Notes: generated from the letters alone by a model not told the origin. Numbered from the stretch's first letter, positions 8,192 through 15,250 are shown. The stretch: DNA of 20,011 bases from an uncultured Verrucomicrobiota bacterium (GCA_945487985.1 CALYTX010000005.1:1-20011), one strand, 5' to 3'. A program made the numbers and translations.

Positions 8192-10462
8192 ATGAAGAAA
8201 ATAGCTGTATTGCTCGTGTTGACCGGCTTGGCCGCCGCCCTGTCCGCGGCGCCGGATAACGGAAAAGCGGAAAAGCCATCCGCGTCCTCGTCAGCCGGTG
8301 ATCGCGCCGCCAGGCAGGCCGACGCTCGCGCCAAGCGTATGATCCAGCAGGCGCTGTCGACCCTTCAAGAGGGCGAGGAGGAGCGTGCGCTCGGAATGCT
8401 CGAGGCGATTCCGAAGTTGTTCCCCGATTCGCAGTATCGCTTCAACGCATGGCTGGAGCTCGGCCGCGCCCATCTGGCGAAGGGGCGCAATGACGAGTCG
8501 CTCGTGGCCTTGCGCAAGGCAACTGGTTCGTCGCTGACGGATGTCAAGGCCGAATCGTTCCTGCTTCAGGCCAAGGTGCAGCTTGCTGCCGCCCGCGACA
8601 GCGAAGCATCCATGCTTTTGCGCCGTATCACCACCGATTTTCCAGATTCGCTTTTTGCCAACGACGCCTGGTTTGAGATCGGGCAAATCCACTTTAAGGC
8701 CAAACGGTGGGTTCGCGCTCAAGAGGCCTTCCGCCGCGTCGGCACGGCCATACCCAAGGTGAAGAACAAGCCAGAAGACGGTGAGGGTTCCGATTCCGTC
8801 GATGAGACGTCGGGGAAGGGGCAACGCGCTACCATCAACGCGCCGGTTTACGCCGAGGCTGGACAGCGGCTTTACGTCTGCGTTGACGACCGCGATATAG
8901 CCGTGGCCGCGGCGATGGGCAGCAAGATGAAGGTGGTAGCGAAGTCCGCCTCGGGCGATAGCGAGGAACTCGAACTTAAGCCGTTCGGAACGGACGGGCT
9001 TTCCGCACTTGCCTCGGTACCGACTTCTTCGAATTTGTCGAAGCCCAACGACGGACTGCTCACCGTTCAGGGCGGAGAGGTCGTGACCGTGGTTTATGTC
9101 GACGAGGCTTCTTCCGACGGCTCCAAGAATGTTGCTCTGAGCGCGCCGGTCAAGATCGTCTCTTCGGCAGTGCTGGCGGTGATGGACGGTGCGTACCGGC
9201 AAAATGTTAAGGGCGTGTTCGTCGGCAATCCGGCCTTTCTACGTCTTCGCGACCTCGATCTCGACGTGAGCGACAAGCCCGACACCGTGAAGATCGCTGC
9301 AACGAGCTACCGTCATCGCCCGAAGCCTACGGCCGACGAACTCGCCGAGGCTGCCGCCACGGGCGAGACGATTGACGAGAATGCCGATCCGTGGATTGAG
9401 ATTGCCTCCGGCGAGGTGACGCTCACGGAGACCGCCGCGCGCTCGGGAGTGTTCGAAGGACGTCTTACGCCCGTGCTCAACGGGGCCGCCGCGGAAGGCG
9501 GACAGATTGCGGCAGAAGCCGACGGGAAGCTTGTTTTCCTCTATACCGACCATCTGCATCTCGAAGGCTCGCTTCCGCGCGAGGTTTCCGCTGAGGTTGT
9601 AGTCCTCACCGGCGGCTCCACTGAGCCGCAGTCGATTGTATCTTCGGCGTCCGACCCGGTGCTTCAGAGCCGCAAGTTGCTGCTCGAGGCGCGGCTGTTG
9701 AATCAGTGGGCGACAATCTTCAAGGAGGTCGGCCTTGATGCGCAGGCTCGCGCGAAGTCGGACGAGGGTTTGAATCGCGTCGGCGAAATCTTTGAACTTT
9801 CCGAACGTCAGGCAATTCAGCGCGACGTGCTTGAAAACGCCTATGCGGCCAAGTGGGATCTGCTGCTGGTCAAGGGCAATCTCAATGAGGCTATCGCCGT
9901 CTGCCGCGAACTGCTCAAAGTCTATCCCGACACCGTGCTTGCCGACATGGCGTTTATGCGCATTGCCAAGGCCAAGAGCGAATCGCGCGATCCGAAAGAG
10001 GTTGAAGAAGCGGCGCGCATTTACCGCTCGGTGCTGTCGATGCCCAATTCGCCTAACAAGGCCGAGGCGCAATTCCTGCTGGCTGGCATTCTTGAAAAGA
10101 GCGCCAAACTCCGCGCCACCCCGGAGCGTCCGCCGGATTATACCGCGGCCATCGCCGCCTATCGCGCATGCGCCGAGAACTATCCGCAAAGTTCTTTCGC
10201 CGGGGAATCGTTCAAGCGCGTCGTCACATACCAGATCGAGAAAAAGGATTACGATCGCGCCATCGAAACCCTCGAGCGCGTCTTCCAGGACTATCCCGAC
10301 GCGCCATGGCTCGATGAAATGTTGCTGCGCTGGGGAATCGTCAACTACCGCAAGGGCGACGTGCAGGGAGCGACGGCGAAATTCCGCCGCGTGCTCGAGG
10401 AATACCCGACGGGCGCTGCCGCTGGCCAGGCTTCGTCGTTCCTCCAGCGTCTGCAGAAGTAG
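8192..10462 (+). CDS. Exported TPR/GVF beta-domain protein, 756 aa
   Basis: A signal peptide is evident (MKKIAVLLVLTGLAAALSA, then APDNGK). Residues about 45-185 form TPRs with the classic 'lfPdS...A.ye.g' spacing (KLFPDSQYRFNAWLELGRAH, TDFPDSLFANDAWFEIGQIH). Residues about 205-475 hold two beta units like those of the giant protein at 1-6549; the second ends in TLTETAARSGVFEGRLTP. Residues about 490-756 are TPRs again (LLKVYPDTVLADMAFMRIAK, VFQDYPDAPWLDEMLLRWG). It is in effect a compact paralogue of the giant protein's C-terminal half, so the two may share a binding partner. A terminator-like structure follows directly. A structural or adaptor role in the periplasm is inferred and no enzyme motif is seen. 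Confidence 0.88.
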   Translation: MKKIAVLLVLTGLAAALSAAPDNGKAEKPSASSSAGDRAARQADARAKRMIQQALSTLQEGEEERALGMLEAIPKLFPDSQYRFNAWLELGRAHLAKGRNDESLVALRKATGSSLTDVKAESFLLQAKVQLAAARDSEASMLLRRITTDFPDSLFANDAWFEIGQIHFKAKRWVRAQEAFRRVGTAIPKVKNKPEDGEGSDSVDETSGKGQRATINAPVYAEAGQRLYVCVDDRDIAVAAAMGSKMKVVAKSASGDSEELELKPFGTDGLSALASVPTSSNLSKPNDGLLTVQGGEVVTVVYVDEASSDGSKNVALSAPVKIVSSAVLAVMDGAYRQNVKGVFVGNPAFLRLRDLDLDVSDKPDTVKIAATSYRHRPKPTADELAEAAATGETIDENADPWIEIASGEVTLTETAARSGVFEGRLTPVLNGAAAEGGQIAAEADGKLVFLYTDHLHLEGSLPREVSAEVVVLTGGSTEPQSIVSSASDPVLQSRKLLLEARLLNQWATIFKEVGLDAQARAKSDEGLNRVGEIFELSERQAIQRDVLENAYAAKWDLLLVKGNLNEAIAVCRELLKVYPDTVLADMAFMRIAKAKSESRDPKEVEEAARIYRSVLSMPNSPNKAEAQFLLAGILEKSAKLRATPERPPDYTAAIAAYRACAENYPQSSFAGESFKRVVTYQIEKKDYDRAIETLERVFQDYPDAPWLDEMLLRWGIVNYRKGDVQGATAKFRRVLEEYPTGAAAGQASSFLQRLQK
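8824..9155 (+). repeat. GVF-type beta unit 1 of the 756-aa protein (degenerate)
   Basis: It shows EAGQRLYVCVDDRDIAV, then MKVVAKSASGDSEELELKP, and a closing strand GGEVVTVVYVDEASSDG. The GVF element is not recognisable in this copy. Confidence 0.5.
9172..9620 (+). repeat. GVF-type beta unit 2 of the 756-aa protein
   Basis: It shows NPAFLRLRDLDLDVSDKPD, then VTLTETAARSGVFEGRLTP, and the closing strand GKLVFLYTDH. An insertion with Lys/Pro/Glu residues separates the first strands from the GVF element. Confidence 0.65.
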
Positions 10463-10463
10463 T

Positions 10464-10498
10464 AGCGGACAGCAAGTGATTGCTGCGCGGCTGTTTTT
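10464..10498 (+). terminator. Terminator-like hairpin with T run after the TPR genes
   Basis: A perfect 6-bp stem, CAGCAA (10470-10475) with TTGCTG (10480-10485) around a GTGA loop, can be extended by AGC (10464-10466) with GCT (10490-10492) across an internal loop. Five T residues follow (10494-10498). The internal loop makes it weaker than a textbook intrinsic terminator. The same palindrome could instead be a repressor operator, since it overlaps the -35 area of the next promoter. Confidence 0.5.
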
Positions 10499-10506
10499 GG
10501 TATAAT
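10480..10506 (+). promoter_or_regulatory. Sigma70-type promoter with extended -10 for the exbB operon
   Basis: TGGTATAAT (10498-10506) is a perfect extended -10 (TGnTATAAT). The best -35 candidate is TTGCTG (10480-10485) with a short 15-nt spacer; only TTG matches the consensus, as is tolerable with an extended -10. The start of transcription would fall near 10513, leaving a leader of about 27 nt before the ATG at 10540. It is the only convincing promoter I see in the window. Confidence 0.6.
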
Positions 10507-10539
10507 AGGCTAAATCTGTAAGTTGAAAGGATAAGTGCG

Positions 10540-11172
10540 ATGCTTGGACTGTTGATGGACGGGGGTTGGATGATGCTTCCGCTTCTGCTGTGCTCGATTT
10601 TAGGGCTGGCGGTTATTATTGACCGCATGCGGGCATTCAAGGCCTCTGGCGGCGACTACGAGCTTATGCGCAAGACGATCCGCGGCAAATTGGAGGAGGG
10701 CGATGTGATGGCGGCGCTTGAAACGGCCAGCGCGGCGAAGGGTCCCGTGGCGGCAACGCTGCTTACCGGGCTCAATCGTTTCGTCCGTCTGATGGGCAAG
10801 GGTAAGGGTGCTGACGAGGCTGCCGCCGCCGCCGTGCGTTCGATGGAGGAATACGCCCCCAAAGCGCTCAAGCCGCTTGAGAACAGACTTAACTTATTGG
10901 TGCTCGTCGCCGCTATCGCCCCGCTGCTGGGGATGACCGGAACGGTCACGGGTATGATTTCTTCGTTCGATGTTATGGCTTCCAGCGCCGGTCTTGATCC
11001 GGGTGCGGTCGCCGGCGGTATTGGCGAGGCGCTGATTACCACGGCGGCGGGATTGATCGTCGCGATGCCCTGCGCGGTGTGCTACAACCTTTTCACGCGT
11101 AAGATTGACGACATTACCGCGTCGATTGACGCAGGGCTTACGGACATGATGGAAACGGTCGGCGAGGCATAA
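10540..11172 (+). CDS. exbB: ExbB/TolQ/MotA-family ion channel protein, 210 aa
   Basis: This is an inner-membrane channel subunit that, with ExbD/TolR partners, converts ion-motive force into work on periplasmic proteins. Three membrane segments are visible: about 8-28, 118-138 and 163-185. The family signature is present, with APLLGMTGTVTGMISSF (127-143) and the third helix ALITTAAGLIVAMPCAVCYN (164-183). Length is near that of family members without long insertions. GAAAGG-like purines at 10525-10530 lie 9 nt before the ATG. The stop TAA shares its last A with the next ATG (TAATG), implying translational coupling to the first ExbD. The family is clear, but whether it powers outer-membrane transport, a Tol-like or an Agl-like machine cannot be read from this subunit. 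Confidence 0.95.
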   Translation: MLGLLMDGGWMMLPLLLCSILGLAVIIDRMRAFKASGGDYELMRKTIRGKLEEGDVMAALETASAAKGPVAATLLTGLNRFVRLMGKGKGADEAAAAAVRSMEEYAPKALKPLENRLNLLVLVAAIAPLLGMTGTVTGMISSFDVMASSAGLDPGAVAGGIGEALITTAAGLIVAMPCAVCYNLFTRKIDDITASIDAGLTDMMETVGEA

Positions 11173-11600
11173 TGCGTAAAAGCAGGCAGCGGGCGAAGGC
11201 CGAGATTGAAACGGGGTCGTTTTCCGACATCTCGTTTCTGCTCATCATCTTCTTTGTGTTGACCACGACCTTTGAGAAGGCCACGGGGCGAGCGGTCGAC
11301 ATTCCCAGCGCTTCGCCGCCTGAAAATCAGGTTCAGAGCGAGGACAAGAAAACGCCGACCGTGAACATTATGGCCGACAAAATCCTCTTTGGCATGGGCG
11401 AGCAGGAATCCGCAGGCGAGCAGGTGTCGCTGCCGGAGCTCAAGTCGAAGTTGATGAAACTTAATCTCCCGGCCAAGCCCGAGAAGGACCGCATGGTTAT
11501 CGTGGAAATGGCCGCGGAGGTGGAGTGGGATCGCTATTTCAAGGTGGTTACCGCCATTTCGCAGGCTGGCGGAGTGGTGGCGATAGTGGAGGATGCGTAA
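11172..11600 (+). CDS. exbD: ExbD/TolR-family protein 1, 142 aa
   Basis: A short basic N-terminus is followed by one transmembrane helix that carries the essential acidic residue: SFSDISFLLIIFFVLTTTF, with D19 corresponding to ExbD D25 and TolR D23. A periplasmic domain follows, containing the usual beta pattern (TVNIMADKILFG, then VIVEMAAEVEWDRYFKVVTA) and ending VVAIVEDA. It starts on the stop codon of exbB (TAATG) and is followed almost without gap by a second exbD. With that second copy it could form a heteromeric ExbD-type dimer in one motor; this is an inference from gene order. Confidence 0.93.
   Translation: MRKSRQRAKAEIETGSFSDISFLLIIFFVLTTTFEKATGRAVDIPSASPPENQVQSEDKKTPTVNIMADKILFGMGEQESAGEQVSLPELKSKLMKLNLPAKPEKDRMVIVEMAAEVEWDRYFKVVTAISQAGGVVAIVEDA
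11225..11254 (+). repeat. Near-identical transmembrane-coding block, copy 1
   Basis: These 30 bases match 11658-11687 at 29 positions, including 22 identical bases in a row (11233-11254). They encode DI-S-FLLIIFF in the first ExbD. Outside the block the two genes are clearly diverged. Confidence 0.85.
11588..11593 (+). promoter_or_regulatory. Ribosome binding site deciding the second exbD start
   Basis: GGAGGA lies 8 nt before ATG 11602. The earlier in-frame ATG at 11593 overlaps this site itself, so it cannot use it, and 11602 is preferred. Confidence 0.75.
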
Positions 11601-11601
11601 A

Positions 11602-11997
11602 ATGCCCATCCGCAAGAAAAAGCGCATGGATCTGGTGCTGCCTACCTCGTCAATGGGCGACATCGCGTTTCTGCTCATCATCTTCTTCATTCTGGCCTCG
11701 AACTTCATGAAGTCGGCGAATATCGAGGCCGAAAAGCCCGCCAGCCCCGATGTCGACGCAATCGACGATGCGCAGGTTGACGTGGTGATCGACAAGAACG
11801 GCAAGTTCTACGTGCAGGGTGTCGAGGTCGACAAAAATCTCGTTGAATCAGCTGTCGCTCAGGCCGTGGGCGACCACCGCGACAAGCTGGTGCATCTGCT
11901 CGTCGATAAGAATTTGCGCAAAGAATCGTTCATGCCTGCCGTCGAAGCGCTGGGCTCGTGCGGGGTGAAAGTGGTTCTCGTGGGAGAGAAAAAATAA
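11602..11997 (+). CDS. exbD: ExbD/TolR-family protein 2, 131 aa
   Basis: Its architecture matches the preceding ExbD: a basic N-terminus (MPIRKKKRMDL), one helix with the conserved Asp (MGDIAFLLIIFFIL, D20) and a periplasmic domain with QVDVVIDKNGKFYVQG and a final VKVVLVGEKK. The start follows the upstream stop by 1 nt. The domain resembles canonical ExbD/TolR more closely than copy 1 does. Two ExbD genes after one ExbB are seen in several dedicated motors, such as AglRQS of Myxococcus and some TonB systems of Bacteroidetes and Xanthomonas. Division of labour between the two copies is inferred. Confidence 0.93.
   Translation: MPIRKKKRMDLVLPTSSMGDIAFLLIIFFILASNFMKSANIEAEKPASPDVDAIDDAQVDVVIDKNGKFYVQGVEVDKNLVESAVAQAVGDHRDKLVHLLVDKNLRKESFMPAVEALGSCGVKVVLVGEKK
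11658..11687 (+). repeat. Near-identical transmembrane-coding block, copy 2
   Basis: This is the partner of 11225-11254, with one mismatch in 30 bases. It encodes DI-A-FLLIIFF in the second ExbD. Confidence 0.85.
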
Positions 11998-12015
11998 TCC
12001 GGGAAGGAAAAGAAC

Positions 12016-12501
12016 ATGGCTACGGTTGATCCTGAAACATTGCTCAAGGATAGCGAGAAGACGTCTCTCAAATCGGGGATTTTTCTTTCGCTCGTAATCC
12101 ATTTGGCCGTTATTGCGCTTACCTCGTTCGGGCTTTATAAGGCGTGGATGAAATGGGGAATCGTCTCGGAGAAGGGCTTTAACACCCCAGGCGTAATCAA
12201 GCAACTTGAAAAGGACGCGGCCAAGGCGGCCGAGCAGAAGGCGCGGGAGGACAAGGAAGCGGCCGAAGCCCTCGCCGCCCAGAAGGCCAACGCCAAGGAA
12301 ATGTCTGAGGAAGACGCCAAGGCCGAAGCGAAAAAAGCCAACGCCACCGCCGCGACCGAGGCCAAGGAGGCTCTCGCTAAGGCGGAAGCCGCCGCGAAGA
12401 CCGAGACCGGTGACAAAACCAACGCGCCGGAGCAGACGCCGCTCGATAAGCAAGTGGAGGCGCCGCCGAAGGATTTCGATCTTAACAGCATCGATCTTTG
12501 A
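12016..12501 (+). CDS. TonB/TolA-like single-pass stalk without C-terminal receptor domain, 161 aa
   Basis: After about 20 cytoplasmic residues one transmembrane helix spans about 22-44 (IFLSLVIHLAVIALTSFGLY). It has S25 and H29, the S-x-x-x-H spacing that E. coli TonB uses (S16, H20) to contact ExbB/ExbD. The remainder (about 60-145) is an Ala/Lys/Glu-rich, probably long helical or coiled rod like the middle of TolA, followed by EAPPKDFDLNSIDL. No TonB or TolA C-terminal globular domain is present, and the frame closes normally without sign of a frameshift. GGAAGGA (12002-12008) gives the ribosome site. It probably takes force from the ExbB/ExbD complex and passes it on through its short acidic tail or a partner such as the overlapping DUF4159 protein. 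That mechanism is inferred. Confidence 0.8.
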   Translation: MATVDPETLLKDSEKTSLKSGIFLSLVIHLAVIALTSFGLYKAWMKWGIVSEKGFNTPGVIKQLEKDAAKAAEQKAREDKEAAEALAAQKANAKEMSEEDAKAEAKKANATAATEAKEALAKAEAAAKTETGDKTNAPEQTPLDKQVEAPPKDFDLNSIDL

Positions 12502-14396
12502 TTGAACGAATCTTGAACTCCGGAAAGATAGCTGAATTTATCGCCAATATCCGCCGCGATCCGCTGGCGGTGTGCGAGTATGTCCATAATGCCATCGCCA
12601 GATTTGGCGGCGGCGCGATTGGCTGGGTGTGGAAGAAATCTGCAGTCGTGCCGCTGCGGCTGCGCTTGATGCTCGGGCTGCTGGTCATGGGCGCGAGCGT
12701 CGCGTGGGCGGGCTGGTTTCTTTCCTTCCGCTTTGTCGAGTGGGCGCAGTTCAGCAAGGAAAATGTGCGCGTCCTGCACGAGGCCGGTTTTGTCGCCGAG
12801 CCGCCGCCGGCGGAAAATGAGGCGTCCTCGGCCGACGAAAATCCCGCTGCTGCCGCCACTAACGAGACGCTTGCCGCCGCATCGCCAGTCCAGAAAGAAG
12901 TCGCCGCCGATACTGTTGGTGAGGCTTCCGCTCCCGTCGCCGGTGCCGATATGTCTGCATCGATGCCGGAAGCGCCTGCGGAGACTCCGCACTCGCCAGG
13001 CGAGCTCGACCGCTATGTCTATTTCACTTTGGTTGCGGCCGGTCTTTGCGTGTTGGCTGCGTTGCTGGCCGTAGTGCCGGCGAAGTTCGTTTATTTCTTG
13101 CTTGAGGCCGCCTACGCTGCGTGGTTGCTGGCGGTGTTGGGTGCGATGCGTCTGGCATTCACGGTGCCGGCAGTGTTGTATGCCGCGGACTATAAGCTTT
13201 TCGACAAGCTTTCGCGCAATGCGATATGGACGGCGTCGCTTGGGGTGTTTGCCCCGTTCGCGCTGCTGGGGTTGTTGATGCTGCTGGCGTTGTCGCTTTC
13301 GACCGTGCGCCGCCTCTATAAGATTGGGAAGAACGAATCGGCAGGGGACAGAATCGTCGAGGCGTTTCGCACCGGCGGCAGCGATCCGCGATATCGCACT
13401 TCCTGGTATTGGGCGGTGGGGCTCTGCCTTTTCGTCCTGGTTGCGCCGTTCATCTTCCGTGGCTGCGACTGGGAAGATCCCTATGGGCTCATTCAGGGTT
13501 CGGGTACGCCTGAGCTGCAGGTGGTCAAGGTAAAGAAGATTAAGAAAGAGAAGAAAAAGAAAAAATACATTCTCAACAAATGGAGTCCCTATATCCTCGA
13601 ACGCGCCAAGATCGACGATAACAAGAATCTCGAGGAGATGGAGAATGAAACGCAAGACCAGTATGTTGCCGACCAGCCCGCGAAGAAGGGCGGCAAGCTC
13701 GGCAAGGGCGGCGGCAAGACCGGCGGCTGGCCGAAGGGTCTGGCTGATGCAAAGGTGCGGTTCATCCGCCTCGAGTACGCCGGCGGCGACTGGGATCAGG
13801 ATATGGGCAAGAGCGCGGACTACAACCTGCTCATTAAGTTCCACAAGATCACCGGCTTCCCGATTTGGAAGGATACGGAATCGCGTCCCATCTCGCGACT
13901 CTCGAAGTTCCCGAAACACTACGCTCCGCCATTCGTGTTTCTCACCGGTTCGCGCGGGATAAACGTTTCCAATTCCGATATCGCCGAACTGCGCAAGTAC
14001 CTCGTCGACGAAGGCGGAATGCTTTTCATCGACAACGGCGGCGGGAATTTTGGCGGCGCAGTGCGTCGGTTGGTCGCGCGAATATTCCCCGACAAGCCGT
14101 TTATCGACATTCCCAACGACGACCCCATCTATCAGCAACCATATTCCTTCCCTGACGGTGCGCCGCCGTTCTGGCACCACGACGGCACGCGTGCACGCGG
14201 CATCCGCATCGGCGAGCGCATTGCGGTGTTCTATCATCCCGGCGATATCAACGATGCTTGGAAGGACGGTCACTCTGGCGCTTCCGAAGCAGTGGCCGAA
14301 CAGGCCTTCAAACTCGGTATCAACGTAATGTACTACGCGTTCAACGCCTATTATGCGCGCCATTTCGAGGGTGCTACCGACGGTGGCGGAAAATGA
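12498..14396 (+). CDS. Polytopic membrane protein with C-terminal DUF4159 domain, 632 aa
   Basis: I start it at TTG 12498, which overlaps the upstream stop by 4 nt (TTGA). There is no strong ribosome site and no good ATG before residue 58, so the start is tentative. Membrane helices are visible at about 57-79, 174-194, 197-230, 245-268 and 303-320. A Pro/Ala/Glu-rich loop (about 100-168) separates the first two. A very basic linker (VKVKKIKKEKKKKK, about 343-356) follows the last helix. The DUF4159 domain spans about 412-625, with RFIRLEYAGGDW, APPFVFLTG, IAELRKYLVDEGGMLFIDNG and RIGERIAVFYHPGDINDAW. DUF4159 has a flavodoxin/ThuA-like glutamine-amidotransferase-type fold in related families, but its activity is not established to my knowledge. 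Gene order suggests it is part of the Exb-like machine. Which side of the membrane the domain faces cannot be told with certainty. Confidence 0.85.
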   Translation: MIERILNSGKIAEFIANIRRDPLAVCEYVHNAIARFGGGAIGWVWKKSAVVPLRLRLMLGLLVMGASVAWAGWFLSFRFVEWAQFSKENVRVLHEAGFVAEPPPAENEASSADENPAAAATNETLAAASPVQKEVAADTVGEASAPVAGADMSASMPEAPAETPHSPGELDRYVYFTLVAAGLCVLAALLAVVPAKFVYFLLEAAYAAWLLAVLGAMRLAFTVPAVLYAADYKLFDKLSRNAIWTASLGVFAPFALLGLLMLLALSLSTVRRLYKIGKNESAGDRIVEAFRTGGSDPRYRTSWYWAVGLCLFVLVAPFIFRGCDWEDPYGLIQGSGTPELQVVKVKKIKKEKKKKKYILNKWSPYILERAKIDDNKNLEEMENETQDQYVADQPAKKGGKLGKGGGKTGGWPKGLADAKVRFIRLEYAGGDWDQDMGKSADYNLLIKFHKITGFPIWKDTESRPISRLSKFPKHYAPPFVFLTGSRGINVSNSDIAELRKYLVDEGGMLFIDNGGGNFGGAVRRLVARIFPDKPFIDIPNDDPIYQQPYSFPDGAPPFWHHDGTRARGIRIGERIAVFYHPGDINDAWKDGHSGASEAVAEQAFKLGINVMYYAFNAYYARHFEGATDGGGK

Positions 14397-15187
14397 CCAG
14401 CGCGTTGGTGGCCTTGCGCCGGGATTACGCCGGCTATGTCGATACCTTTCGCAACGGACAAGGCGAGCTGCCGGCGATGATGCAATTAAAACTCGAGCAC
14501 ACGGCCGGGGTCGTCGGCGCCGCGCGGCTCATCGCGCAGGGCGAGGGCTTTGACGAGACGGACGCGCGGTGCGCCGAGGCGGCAGCGCTTTTGCACGACA
14601 CCGGACGCTACGAGCAGCTCCTGCGCTACAATACCTTTCGCGACAGCGATTCTGTAGATCACGCCGTTTTTTCATACGAAATCGTCAGGTCAAAAGGGTG
14701 GCTCGCTGCGTGGCCTGCTCGCGAGCGCGAGGCTGTGCTCGAGGCGGTCAGGATGCACAACCGCCGCGAATTGCCTGCTGGGCTCGCAGGGCTTGATCTG
14801 AAGTGTGCCTGCGCGGTGCGCGACGCCGACAAACTCGATATCTTTCGCGTGCTTGAGGAACGGATAAAGTCAACAGATTGGCGCCATGACGCGCGCGCCT
14901 TCTGGAATCTTCCCGTCAACCTGCCGCCCGATCAGGAAGTCGTCGCGGCGATTCGCGATGGCAGACCCGTAGACTACCAGTATATAAAATCGCTCGCCGA
15001 TTTTGTGCTCGTTCAGGTGGGATGGATTCGGAGCGGACTTGTCTATGCCACCTCCCGGCGACTCTGCCGCGACCGCGGCCATCTCGAATTCCGCCGCCGT
15101 TTTCTGCGTGAATTAGGCGCGCCGCCAGCGGCGGATGAACTCTGCGCGCTCGTCGACGCGGAAGCGGAAAGAGAATTCTCGCTTTGA
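14393..15187 (+). CDS. HD-domain phosphohydrolase, 264 aa
   Basis: The start at 14393 overlaps the DUF4159 stop as ATGA; in-frame codons further upstream would read deep into that gene. The metal-binding HD signature is visible: H36 (KLEHTAGV), H68-D69 (ALLHDTGRYEQ) and D144/D146 (VRDADKLDIFRVL), with further D89-H90 and H122-N123. The family hydrolyses phosphoesters of nucleotides or related compounds with divalent metals. This copy resembles short stand-alone bacterial HD proteins rather than HD-GYP or RelA/SpoT. It has no signal peptide, so it is cytosolic. The substrate is unknown. Translational coupling to the motor genes may be accidental or may mark a shared regulation. It is separated by 63 nt from the reductase gene. 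Confidence 0.88.
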   Translation: MTSALVALRRDYAGYVDTFRNGQGELPAMMQLKLEHTAGVVGAARLIAQGEGFDETDARCAEAAALLHDTGRYEQLLRYNTFRDSDSVDHAVFSYEIVRSKGWLAAWPAREREAVLEAVRMHNRRELPAGLAGLDLKCACAVRDADKLDIFRVLEERIKSTDWRHDARAFWNLPVNLPPDQEVVAAIRDGRPVDYQYIKSLADFVLVQVGWIRSGLVYATSRRLCRDRGHLEFRRRFLRELGAPPAADELCALVDAEAEREFSL

Positions 15188-15232
15188 TCTGGAGTGTGCC
15201 CGAGGCGGCATCAGCCGTGGGACATGGAAATT

Positions 15233-15238
15233 GGAGGG
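15233..15238 (+). promoter_or_regulatory. Ribosome binding site deciding the 15251 start
   Basis: GGAGGG lies 12 nt before ATG 15251 (15 nt before ATG 15254). In-frame GTG 15194 and ATG 15224 have no comparable site and would add an atypical extension. Confidence 0.6.
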
Positions 15239-15250
15239 ACGAAATCAACC

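Noticed and set aside
11593..11595. ATG as the start of the second exbD
   Set aside because: It abuts the GGAGGA site without spacing; ATG 11602 has the proper 8-nt distance.
12135..14363. Long minus-strand open frame opposite the rod and DUF4159 genes (742 codons)
   Set aside because: It is antisense to two well-supported genes, has low-complexity Arg/His/Leu/Ala composition and no recognisable domain. It results from GC-rich codons on the plus strand.
10540..14396. Calling the motor genes an AglRQS gliding system
   Set aside because: Only the one-ExbB/two-ExbD layout and nearby TPR proteins are shared; no Glt-type or other motility-specific protein is recognisable.
15206..15217. Small hairpin CGGC-ATCA-GCCG between the HD and reductase genes
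   Set aside because: The stem is only 4 bp with no T run after it, so it is too weak to call a terminator. Nothing else is visible in this 63-nt gap except the ribosome site.
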